NCBI GenBank assembly: GCA_964500435.1 | Contig: CAZCNL010000001.1 | Span: forward strand, 372,001-436,000 | Direction: 5' to 3' | DNA: 64,000 bases | DNA from: GWF2-33-9 sp964500435 | GTDB taxonomy: Bacteria; Bacteroidota; Ignavibacteria; Kapaibacteriales; UBA2268 | Part shown: in pieces, positions 16,387-24,875 of the stretch | How positions within the stretch are numbered: the stretch's first letter is position 1 | Layout of the letters: each line of letters begins with the position of its first letter | Position numbers and translations under genes: made by a program | The notes under the pieces: generated by a model | Told to the model about the DNA's origin: nothing | The model's database searches: none | The model's input: the letters and a program-made list of their open reading frames with translations, nothing else

Positions 16387-18513
16387 TTAGCCTCCGTAAA
16401 TTAATTCAATTTGTCTTTTTTCGAAATCAACCTTAGATACTCGAACTTGAATTTTAGAACCAAATTCAAATATTTTCTTAGTTCTTTTCCCAATTAATCG
16501 ATAAGTTTTTTCATCGAAAAAATAATAATCATCCATTAGATCTCTTATTTTTACTAAGCCTTCGGAATGTAATTCATCAAGTTTGACATAAATACCCCAA
16601 GTTGTAACACCTGTTACTATTCCATTAAACACATCGCCGACTTTGTCTTGCGTAATGAAAAGTAATGCAACTTTGTTCGAAGCTCTTTCTGCTTCCATTG
16701 CTTTTATTTCTCGAATTGTCGAATTCTTTGCGGTGTCTTTAACTAACAATTTTAATAGTTTTAAACGAGCATTCGTTAGTTTTGTAGTACTATATTCCTT
16801 CAATAATCTATGAACTAATAAATCAGGATAACGCCTTATTGGAGATGTAAAATGAGTATAATCTTTAAATCCCAATCCGTAATGTCCAATATTTTTTTCA
16901 GAATACTCTGCTTTCGCCATTGAGCGAATTAAAAGTTGGTTCACTGTATGTTCACCAATTTTGCCTTTGACATCATCCAAATATTGATTAAGTTGGCTCG
17001 AAGAAACATTTCTTGTGCTTACATTTGCCCCAATTATACTTTTAATTAACAATAAAACTTCTTTTAATTTATCAGGATCAGGTAAATCATGAACTCGATA
17101 AATGAATGGTAATACTTCTTTGGTTTGATGTTGTTTCGATAAAACTAAGATATGCTCCGCAACTATTTTATTTGCAAGCAACATAAATTCTTCGACCAAT
17201 TGAGTGGCGGGAGTTGATGTTTTAGCAATTACCTCGATTGGAAATTTATTTTCATCTAATTTAAATTTATACTCAACTGTATTAAAGTTTATGCCACCTA
17301 ATTTGTACCGTTTTTCTCTTAAAACAAGTGATAATTGAAACAAATCTAATATTTGTTCTTTATAATCACCTGTTTTATTATCAATTATATCTTGAACTTC
17401 CTGATAATTATATCTTCTTTTGTTTATTATTATACTTTCAACGATTTCATAATTAACAACTTCTGCTTTTGGCGTTAGTTCAGCTACAACGCTCATTGTA
17501 TATCTTGGTTTACCAGGTTGCAAGGAGCAAATTTCGTTTGACAACTTTTCTGGTAACATCGGTATAACTCTATCAACTAAATATACACTTGTCCCACGAA
17601 AACGAGCTTCAATGTCTAAATTTGTATTTTCTTTGACATAATGTGAAACATCCGCAATATGTATTCCAACTTGATAGTTCCCATTATTTAATTTTTTAAT
17701 CGAAAGAGCGTCGTCAAAATCTTTTGCATCTTCGGGATCTATTGTAATAACAATTTCGTTGCGGAAGTCTCTTCTCGTAGCATATTTTCGATTTTGTGGC
17801 GGTCTGACTTTTTCAATTTCTTTTAACACTTCCTCGGGAAAATCTGTAACAAGTTCAAAATCTTTAATAATGGAATTAAATTCAGCTTCTGGGTTTCCTG
17901 TTTTACCAAGAACATCAATTACTTCAGCAACGGGACTTTTATTGGGATTATCCCAATGGATAATTTTTGCAGATACTTTATCACCAATCTTCGCAGTTTT
18001 TAAAAATTTGCGTGGTATCAAAAAATCAACGTAATATTTTGGGTCGTCTGGTACTAAAAAATAAAAGTCACCATCAAACTCGACAGTCCCGAGAAAAGTA
18101 GTTTTTGAACGATTTATTATCTCAATTACTTCTCCACGTAATTTTTTCTTTTCCCGCTGTGCCAAAAGCCTTACTAAAACTTCGTCTCCATCAAGTGCAG
18201 TATTAAAATTACGTCTTCTAATTATTATTTTCTTTGCACTCTTATCTTTAGTAATTACAACACCGACATCGCCAGTAATTTCAATTATTCCTTGAAATTT
18301 AGTTGTGGGAATTTCTTTTAAAGAATATTTTCTTTTGGCGCTTTTCACTAATATTTTATTCGCAACTAATTCATCGAGGACTTGTCTTAAGAGTCCATAT
18401 TGTTCTTCATTCGAATTAATTTTTAGTTGCTTAGTTAATTCGTTTAATTGAATCGAAGAATTTTGGTTTCGAAATACTTGTAAAATTTTTTCGGTAAGTT
18501 CTTTTTTATCCAT
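16387..18513 (-). CDS. rnr: Ribonuclease R
   Basis: A 708-residue RNase II/R family 3'-5' exoribonuclease, which degrades structured RNA and acts in RNA quality control. Order of parts: N-terminal winged-helix region (1-65), cold-shock/OB domains (about 70-230), the RNB catalytic domain with the Asp cluster IDPEDAKDFDDALS, and a C-terminal S1 domain (GDVFNGIVTGVTTWGIYVKL). It lacks the long basic tail of E. coli RNase R (813 residues), as is normal for this group. It begins 3 bases after the stop of the upstream GAF/GGDEF gene, so the genes 20781-15752 look like one operon of three. Confidence 0.95.
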   Translation of the reverse strand: MDKKELTEKILQVFRNQNSSIQLNELTKQLKINSNEEQYGLLRQVLDELVANKILVKSAKRKYSLKEIPTTKFQGIIEITGDVGVVITKDKSAKKIIIRRRNFNTALDGDEVLVRLLAQREKKKLRGEVIEIINRSKTTFLGTVEFDGDFYFLVPDDPKYYVDFLIPRKFLKTAKIGDKVSAKIIHWDNPNKSPVAEVIDVLGKTGNPEAEFNSIIKDFELVTDFPEEVLKEIEKVRPPQNRKYATRRDFRNEIVITIDPEDAKDFDDALSIKKLNNGNYQVGIHIADVSHYVKENTNLDIEARFRGTSVYLVDRVIPMLPEKLSNEICSLQPGKPRYTMSVVAELTPKAEVVNYEIVESIIINKRRYNYQEVQDIIDNKTGDYKEQILDLFQLSLVLREKRYKLGGINFNTVEYKFKLDENKFPIEVIAKTSTPATQLVEEFMLLANKIVAEHILVLSKQHQTKEVLPFIYRVHDLPDPDKLKEVLLLIKSIIGANVSTRNVSSSQLNQYLDDVKGKIGEHTVNQLLIRSMAKAEYSEKNIGHYGLGFKDYTHFTSPIRRYPDLLVHRLLKEYSTTKLTNARLKLLKLLVKDTAKNSTIREIKAMEAERASNKVALLFITQDKVGDVFNGIVTGVTTWGIYVKLDELHSEGLVKIRDLMDDYYFFDEKTYRLIGKRTKKIFEFGSKIQVRVSKVDFEKRQIELIYGG

Positions 18514-18516
18514 CTT

Positions 18517-20781
18517 TTAAAATATAGTTACAGTATTAGATTTTTTTGCAGATTCTTTTAACATTTCAATAGCTTTTTTCGTAAGTGAATCAACATTGTC
18601 TTCGGGTGTTGAAATTGAAGCACCAATACTTAATGTGAACATATAACGGTGATTATCAATCATAATATATTTATTCGCAATTTCTGTCCTTACTTTTTCA
18701 GCCCATATCTTTAAATCATTAATATTAACGTTGGTTAATACTACTCCAACAATCGTATCATCTAAAAACCCAATTATATCGTAAGGTCTGAGATGATTTT
18801 TTATTACTTCTATTTCTAACAATTGAATTGATTGATTCAATCCTGTCGTGTTTTGGTATGAAGAGTAGTTGTCAATCATAAATGTTACAAACCCGATAAA
18901 GTATTTAAAATCTTGAGAGCGAATTAGTTCTTCATTTAATCTTTGATATAAGGTTGTTGGATTCAAAATTCCTGTTTTATAATCGATTTGCGAGAAATTC
19001 TGGTAAATATTAATGTAATATAAATTTTCTATAGTTGAAGCAATATGTTCACACAATATTTTCAAAATTTCAACATCATAACGAGAAACATTATTATAAT
19101 TATTACCATAAACAAAAATTGCACCATAACTAGAATTTAATGATTGCAAGGGAACAGATATGAAATAACCATTCTCGTTAAAAATCTCTTTCGGTGAAAC
19201 AATATGGCTATAATCAGAGATTGGTGCAATAAAAAGTGCTTCATTTTGGAATAAAGTTCTTGAAATCAAAGCTTTAGATGTATCTATTTTCGTATTACCT
19301 AATTGCTTTACAAAAGCCTCATTTCCTTTCAATGCTTGTATTTGCCAACTTCCAGTTTGTGAAGAAAAATTACAAAATCCAATATTGTCAAATCCTAAAA
19401 TATTGGTTATTGTGTCAAATGCAGATTTAAGAATTGAATCAAATGTTACATCTGTCTGTGTTAGAATTGAACGGTATTTGTTTATTGCTGCTAAAGTATT
19501 TTTAGAAATTTTAAGTTCAAATTTTTCATTTAAGCTTGTCAAAAGAGATGAAAGTAATTTAGTAAAATGCCCAAGATAACCGATTATATTAGAATTAAAC
19601 GTCTCGTTATCAAATGAGTCCAGAGTTAAAATACCGACAGTTTGTTGTTTTGAAAAAATTGGAATTCCAACAAAACTTTTTATTGCCACAGACTGATTGT
19701 AATAAGGTAAAATATCTTGAACAGCCGCAAGGTTAATATTAGTGAGTATTTCTGGTTTTGAATTAGTAACAATTTCACTTAAAATATCTTTATTTATGTT
19801 TATAGATACATCTTTAATAATGTATTGTTCATTTTCAGTAATGTAAGAATATAATTTCAAAGCTCTTTTATGAGGCTCATATAAAAATAATCCAACAGTG
19901 TTGGTTGTAACTGTTGATTTAATTATCATTAATATTCTTGAAATAAAATATTCAAATTCATGTTTTGGTTCATCACCGAATAAAGGATGATTCTCAAAAA
20001 ACACATTTGTTGGAAAATCAATTGCAAGCTTTTCGAAATCTTGCTGTTTTGGATTTTCTTCATTGGCGAATTCATTTGTTAGGACTTCTTTTGTTTGTTC
20101 AGTATCGCTTAATGATGTATTTGTTTTATCATTTATTGTATTTGGAATTATATTTTCATCTTGGCGTTTTAAACTTTCTTGATTATTGAAATTATTTTCT
20201 TCTTGATTTATAGTAGATTTGTCTGCATCCAAATTAACATTTACTATCTCTTTCTTTGAAATTGCAAATTTAGAAGTGGAATTTTCATCTTCAGTATTTT
20301 CAGAATTTTGTTCTGTTTTCTTTTTTCTTATAACACGTACTGCTGTGATTTCTTCATCAAAAGAATATCCAGTAAAGTGATGAACAATATTATTTGAAGC
20401 TTTTGTGTCTTGTTCTTGCGAATCATTTTCTTTATTTTGATTGTCTTGTTCGGGTTTTTCCGAAATTGATTCGAATTCATCTTGTTGTTCAAAATTTTCA
20501 ATAGTATGCCTTGTTCCGAGTTCACTACTTTGGGTCGTTACTTTATATTCGGCTTGTGTGTTAAATGCCGAATGAGGGATATTCTCGTAATATTCAGTAA
20601 ATTTTTGAGCAACAGAACTAATTAAGGCAACTGAAATTAATACACTTAAGCTTATGAAAATAATCTTCCAAGAGCTGTCATCGACAAAGAAAATACCAAA
20701 AAGTGATAATACAATAATTACTATATAAATATAATCGTAAGCAGTTAATATCTTTTTTAAAATTTGGAAAAATTTATTCAT
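18517..20781 (-). CDS. Membrane GAF protein with degenerate GGDEF domain
   Basis: A 754-residue protein: two N-terminal transmembrane helices (about residues 12-60), a long polar Glu/Gln/Asn-rich linker to about residue 240, two GAF-like domains (about 265-415 and 425-580) and a C-terminal domain with the GGDEF fold. GGDEF domains make cyclic di-GMP, but here the signature after RPYDII reads GFLDDT instead of GGDEF, while the flanking fold (YKTGILNPTTLYQRL, then FTLSIGASIS and a final helix) is kept. It is therefore probably a sensor or GTP-binding output rather than an active cyclase; this is inference. Start ATG 20781 is preferred over an in-frame TTG 12 bases upstream. The RNase R gene follows at 3 bases. 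Confidence 0.75.
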   Translation of the reverse strand: MNKFFQILKKILTAYDYIYIVIIVLSLFGIFFVDDSSWKIIFISLSVLISVALISSVAQKFTEYYENIPHSAFNTQAEYKVTTQSSELGTRHTIENFEQQDEFESISEKPEQDNQNKENDSQEQDTKASNNIVHHFTGYSFDEEITAVRVIRKKKTEQNSENTEDENSTSKFAISKKEIVNVNLDADKSTINQEENNFNNQESLKRQDENIIPNTINDKTNTSLSDTEQTKEVLTNEFANEENPKQQDFEKLAIDFPTNVFFENHPLFGDEPKHEFEYFISRILMIIKSTVTTNTVGLFLYEPHKRALKLYSYITENEQYIIKDVSININKDILSEIVTNSKPEILTNINLAAVQDILPYYNQSVAIKSFVGIPIFSKQQTVGILTLDSFDNETFNSNIIGYLGHFTKLLSSLLTSLNEKFELKISKNTLAAINKYRSILTQTDVTFDSILKSAFDTITNILGFDNIGFCNFSSQTGSWQIQALKGNEAFVKQLGNTKIDTSKALISRTLFQNEALFIAPISDYSHIVSPKEIFNENGYFISVPLQSLNSSYGAIFVYGNNYNNVSRYDVEILKILCEHIASTIENLYYINIYQNFSQIDYKTGILNPTTLYQRLNEELIRSQDFKYFIGFVTFMIDNYSSYQNTTGLNQSIQLLEIEVIKNHLRPYDIIGFLDDTIVGVVLTNVNINDLKIWAEKVRTEIANKYIMIDNHRYMFTLSIGASISTPEDNVDSLTKKAIEMLKESAKKSNTVTIF

Positions 20782-20893
20782 CGTATTTAACAATTATTTG
20801 AAAATGAAAATTAACAAAAAAAAATTAATTATTAAGCAATTTTAATAAGAAATTATACATTGCTTTTTGTGAATATTTGAAATATTTGCTTTT

Positions 20894-21886
20894 TTAAATT
20901 AGTCTTTTAAAAATAGTATAACGCAGTAAAACACTAGTTAATATTAAAATAAATGAGGGAAGTAAAAATAAAATATAATGTTCTGACTTTTTTGAATAGT
21001 ATGAAACATTAATCTTTGTTTTTTCCATTGAATCAATCTCATTATAAATCTCACTCAAGGATTTAGTATTTACAGCTCTGAAATATTTTCCTGAAGTAAT
21101 ATTTGCTATTTCTTTCAAAATTTGTTCATCAATTTTTACTTCAACGTTTTGGTATTGTATTCCAAAAGGTGTTTTAAATGGATAAGGAGCAACCCCTATT
21201 GTTCCTATCCCAATCGTATAAACTTTTATGTTAAAGGTTTTTGCGATTTCAGCTGCAGTTTGTGGAGAGATAAAGCCCATATTATTGACTCCATCAGTTA
21301 GTAGAATTATTACCTTACTTTTGGATTTGCTGTCTTTTAAACGAGAAACGGCAGTAGCTAATCCCATTCCTATAGCAGTACCATCTTCAATCATTCCTGA
21401 TTTTATTTTATCAATTAAACTTATTAATATAGAATGGTCAATTGTAATTGGACATTGTGTAAAACTTTCACCCGAAAAAACAACTAATCCAATTCTATCA
21501 TTTACTCGATTTTCAATAAATTTAATTGCTGTTTTCTTTGCTGCCTCTATTCGGTTGGGTTTCAAATCTTCGGCAAGCATCGAAGTAGATACATCAATTG
21601 CAATAACAATATCAACCCCTTCAGTTTGTATTTCTTTTCTTGTTGTATTCGACTGAGGTCTTGCTAAAGCAAAAATTAGTAAAATCAACCCAATATTCAT
21701 TATATAAAAAGGCAAATCTTGCAATTTTACTTTTAATGATTTTGGTAATTTTGAAATGAAATTAGAAGTTGATATTATAATCTTCGGATATCTATCTTTC
21801 AATTTCCAATAATAAAAGAAAATGATTATTGGAATTATAATCAATAAATATAAATATTCAGGATTTGCAAATACTATATTTCTCAT
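20894..21886 (-). CDS. batA: VWA-domain membrane protein (BatA-like)
   Basis: A 330-residue protein with N-terminal helices (about 10-28 and 58-76), a von Willebrand A domain and a C-terminal helix. The metal site is seen as AIDVSTSM (DxSxS), with LLTDGVNNMG as the second Asp element and a conserved Thr region EDGTAIG between them. This helix-VWA-helix plan is that of BatA of the Bacteroides aerotolerance locus. It is the last gene of a four-gene set with a MoxR ATPase; its ATG overlaps the preceding stop by 4 bases. MoxR-VWA pairs are thought to act as chaperones or metal-insertion devices; the client here is unknown. No separate BatB or BatC gene is present. Confidence 0.88.
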   Translation of the reverse strand: MRNIVFANPEYLYLLIIIPIIIFFYYWKLKDRYPKIIISTSNFISKLPKSLKVKLQDLPFYIMNIGLILLIFALARPQSNTTRKEIQTEGVDIVIAIDVSTSMLAEDLKPNRIEAAKKTAIKFIENRVNDRIGLVVFSGESFTQCPITIDHSILISLIDKIKSGMIEDGTAIGMGLATAVSRLKDSKSKSKVIILLTDGVNNMGFISPQTAAEIAKTFNIKVYTIGIGTIGVAPYPFKTPFGIQYQNVEVKIDEQILKEIANITSGKYFRAVNTKSLSEIYNEIDSMEKTKINVSYYSKKSEHYILFLLPSFILILTSVLLRYTIFKRLI

Positions 21887-22860
21887 TGATTTTCTTCATT
21901 TAATTCAGAATCAGTTACAATAGGAACAGTAGATTGTATAATATCTTTTGTAATTTCCATAATTCTAATATTTTCATCAGGTAATGGAATTTGCTTAGCA
22001 AATTTTACTAAATCAGAAAATTCGAGTGTGTATTTTAAATTAGATAAAATTTCTGCCCCTGAAATATACCTGTTAATTTGATATAATATTTCTGATGTAG
22101 TTGATTCAAGTGCTGGAAAATCAAAACGACGCTCTAAATAAAGACGTAAAATATCCGTAAGTCTTGAATAATATTCTTTGACTTTGCCGCTCTGCCAAAG
22201 TTTTTCTTTTTCTAATTTTTCTAATTCTAAAAGTGCAAATATATGAGCTGGAATTTTTGGATCGAATTTAGTTTGCAATTTTAGCTCTAATTTCTTATTT
22301 TTTATATATTTATATCCATAATATGATAAAATTAACAAAATGAATAAACCTATAATGTACCAAATGTAATCCCAAATAGAGAAAGGTACTTCCAAAGGCG
22401 GCTTAATATCTTTAATTGGTTTGGTTGTATCAATTGGAACTGAATGAAAAATGATATTAATTGCACTTGTTTTTACAGGGTATAAAGTGCTGTCGTTAAT
22501 TCTTGAGAATAAAAATAATAATTCAGGAATTTGATAATATCCACTATCATAGGAAGTAATAGTAATTTCTTGATTTAAATTAATAAATCCATTTTTCCTA
22601 ACAGTATCTATTGCTCCTTTTTTTAAGATAACCAATTTACCTAAACTATCACTCAATAAAGGAAATTTAACTATAAATAAAGAATCTAAATGAACATTTA
22701 ACTTCATATGTAAATGATCGCCAATTAGACCTGAATTTGTATCTATTGTCGCTGTAACATTATTATTTAATTGCGACTTAAGCACTTCATTTGAAAAAGT
22801 CAAACTAAAAACAAGAATTATTATTAAAGTAGCATTAATTAATAACTTACGTAATTTCAT
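21883..22860 (-). CDS. BatD-like exported membrane protein
   Basis: A 325-residue protein placed between the DUF58 and VWA genes of a MoxR operon. It has a signal peptide (residues 1-23), an extracytoplasmic beta-rich domain of about 140 residues with the TVRKNGFINLNQEITITSYD strand pattern, one transmembrane helix (WDYIWYIIGLFILLILSYYG) and a cytoplasmic helical tail of about 140 residues. This is the shape of the smaller BatD/DUF4381-type proteins of such operons, though sequence similarity is weak and I assign it by position and topology. It may couple periplasmic clients to the cytoplasmic ATPase. It starts directly after the stop of the DUF58 gene. Confidence 0.65.
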   Translation of the reverse strand: MKLRKLLINATLIIILVFSLTFSNEVLKSQLNNNVTATIDTNSGLIGDHLHMKLNVHLDSLFIVKFPLLSDSLGKLVILKKGAIDTVRKNGFINLNQEITITSYDSGYYQIPELLFLFSRINDSTLYPVKTSAINIIFHSVPIDTTKPIKDIKPPLEVPFSIWDYIWYIIGLFILLILSYYGYKYIKNKKLELKLQTKFDPKIPAHIFALLELEKLEKEKLWQSGKVKEYYSRLTDILRLYLERRFDFPALESTTSEILYQINRYISGAEILSNLKYTLEFSDLVKFAKQIPLPDENIRIMEITKDIIQSTVPIVTDSELNEENQ

Positions 22861-23745
22861 TTAAATTTTACGCCTCCATTCTCGTAACTTGAAAAATTTC
22901 TGTAAAGGAGCAATATATGAATCGCCGGTATTAAATTTAATCAAGTCCACATTATTCTTTTTAGTAGTAACATTCAAAAATGTTTGAGAAGTTTCCCACC
23001 AACTTTTGTATTTACTAATAAATTCACGAGAATTTGTGTCGATTAAAATTGATTGTCTTAACTCTGGGTCGTAAACTTGCATAAGTCCAAAATTTGAAAT
23101 TTGTGACTCAAATTTATCCGCTATTTGGCAAGCAATAAAATCGTGCTTTTTACTGATGATGCTTAATGGTTTTTCATAATTATCTTCAGTTAAAAAGTCA
23201 GAAAATAAAAACATAATTGACTTTTTCTTAATAGCATTTGTTGCAAATTTTAGTGCATTTGAAATATTTGTAGATGTATTTTTAGCTTGAAATTCAATTA
23301 GTTCTCTAATAATTCTTAATATGTGTGTCTTCCCCTTTTTAGGTGGAATAAATTTCTCAATAATATCACTAAAAAAAATTACTCCAATTTTATCATTATT
23401 GGAAATTGCGCTGAAAGATAAAAGAGCGGCAAGTTCAGTAACTAATTCACTTTTAAGTTGCTGATTTGTACCAAAAAATTGAGAGCCACTAACATCGATT
23501 AACAAAATTACGGTCAGCTCACGCTCTTCAGTGAATACTTTAATATATGGATGATTCAATCTTGCTGTTACGTTCCAATCAATTAATCTAATATCATCCC
23601 CAGGTTGATATTCTCTTACCTCAGCAAATGCCATACCCATACCTTTAAAAGCACTTTGGTACTCACCTGCAAATATATTTCGAGTAAGACCTCGTGTTTT
23701 AATTTCGATTTTTCGGATTTTTTTGAATATATCTTGTTGAACCAT
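22861..23745 (-). CDS. DUF58 domain protein of a MoxR operon
   Basis: A 294-residue soluble protein of the DUF58 family, a degenerate VWA-like fold. Family marks: GEYQSAFKGMGMAFAEVREY, then the signature GDDIRLIDWNVTARLNHPYI, VFTEERELTVILLIDVSGSQ, and SIMFLFSDF. DUF58 proteins are regularly encoded beside MoxR ATPases and VWA proteins and are presumed to be their partners. This copy keeps a DxSxS-like element (DVSGS), so a metal site is possible. It lies 15 bases downstream of moxR and directly before the BatD-like gene. Confidence 0.93.
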   Translation of the reverse strand: MVQQDIFKKIRKIEIKTRGLTRNIFAGEYQSAFKGMGMAFAEVREYQPGDDIRLIDWNVTARLNHPYIKVFTEERELTVILLIDVSGSQFFGTNQQLKSELVTELAALLSFSAISNNDKIGVIFFSDIIEKFIPPKKGKTHILRIIRELIEFQAKNTSTNISNALKFATNAIKKKSIMFLFSDFLTEDNYEKPLSIISKKHDFIACQIADKFESQISNFGLMQVYDPELRQSILIDTNSREFISKYKSWWETSQTFLNVTTKKNNVDLIKFNTGDSYIAPLQKFFKLREWRRKI

Positions 23746-23760
23746 AGTTTTTTACGGCGA

Positions 23761-24747
23761 TTAAGGTACTTCGATTGTGTTTAATATTTCATTTAAAATA
23801 TCATCTGAAGTAATGTTTTCAGCTTCAGCTTCATAAGTAATACCAATTCTATGACGCAACACATCGTTACACAGTAATCTAACATCTTCAGGAACAACAA
23901 AGCCACGTCGTTTGTAAAAAGCTAATGCCTTTGCTGCTTGTGCCAAATATATAGAACCACGTGGTGATGCTCCAAAATTAATCAATGGTTTTAATTTTGA
24001 TAATTTATAGTCTTCAGGGTTTCTTGTTGCAAAAATTATATCTAAAATGTAGTGTTCTATTTTTTCATCAAGATATACTTCTTTTACGATTTCACGAGCT
24101 CTGAGAATTGTTGATATATCAATTACTTTATTTACTTTTTTATCTTCAGTTTGTGTATTTTGTTTGATAATTTGTTTTTCTTCTTCCCGAGTAGGATAAT
24201 TAATTAATACTTTCATCATAAACCTATCAACTTGGGCTTCAGGAAGTGGATATGTTCCTTCTTGTTCTAATGGATTTTCTGTAGCTAAAACAAGAAATGG
24301 CTCTTCGAGCTTCAAAGTATGTTCACCTATTGTAACTTGTCTTTCCTGCATTGCTTCGAGTAAAGCGCTCTGAACTTTCGCTGGGGCACGGTTAATTTCA
24401 TCTGCTAAAATTAAATTTGCGAAAATTGGACCAAGCCTCATCGTAAATTCTTCTTTCTTTTGGTTATAAATCATTGTACCAATTAAATCTGCAGGGAGTA
24501 AATCTGGAGTAAATTGTATCCTCGAAAATTTAGCATCTATCGCTGAAGCAATTGTTTTTATTGCTAATGTTTTCGCAAGTCCAGGAACTCCTTCTAAAAG
24601 TATATGACCATTAGCAAGTAAAGCAACAAATAATCTTTCAATCATTTGTTTTTGCCCAACAATTTTTTTTGCTATTTCGATATTCAACATATCGATAAAT
24701 GCACTTTCTTGTTGAATTTTCTCGTTTATTTCTCTGATATCTAACAT
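23761..24747 (-). CDS. moxR: MoxR-family AAA+ ATPase
   Basis: A 328-residue MoxR ATPase. Walker A reads GVPGLAKT (the MoxR form with Ala before Lys), Walker B LILADEINRAPAKVQSALLE, followed by the family insert MQERQVTIG and sensor elements ATENPLEQEGTYPLPEAQ; the C-terminal lid holds SPRGSIYLAQAAKA. MoxR proteins act with VWA-domain partners as chaperones that mature or assemble protein complexes. Here the partners are the three genes downstream (DUF58, BatD-like, VWA). It is the first gene of the operon and faces a divergent lipoprotein gene across 128 bases that contain a perfect palindrome TTAACGTTAA at 24764-24773. Confidence 0.95.
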   Translation of the reverse strand: MLDIREINEKIQQESAFIDMLNIEIAKKIVGQKQMIERLFVALLANGHILLEGVPGLAKTLAIKTIASAIDAKFSRIQFTPDLLPADLIGTMIYNQKKEEFTMRLGPIFANLILADEINRAPAKVQSALLEAMQERQVTIGEHTLKLEEPFLVLATENPLEQEGTYPLPEAQVDRFMMKVLINYPTREEEKQIIKQNTQTEDKKVNKVIDISTILRAREIVKEVYLDEKIEHYILDIIFATRNPEDYKLSKLKPLINFGASPRGSIYLAQAAKALAFYKRRGFVVPEDVRLLCNDVLRHRIGITYEAEAENITSDDILNEILNTIEVP

Positions 24748-24839
24748 ATTTTTTTCATTGTTTTTAACGTTAATTCATAAACGATTTTTTTTCTCTTTAA
24801 TTTTTTCAAATTTACATTCTTAGTGAATTTTAAACTAAT

Positions 24840-24868
24840 TATTTTTGTAATTTTGAGTTGAAAAAGGA
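24840..24868 (+). promoter_or_regulatory. Candidate -7 element and ribosome-binding site
   Basis: TATTTTTG at 24840-24847 fits the TAnnTTTG element, but no TTTG stands 19 bases upstream. AAGGA at 24864-24868 lies 7 bases before ATG 24876 and supports that start over a TTG at 24858. Confidence 0.5.
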
Positions 24869-24875
24869 TAAAGAT

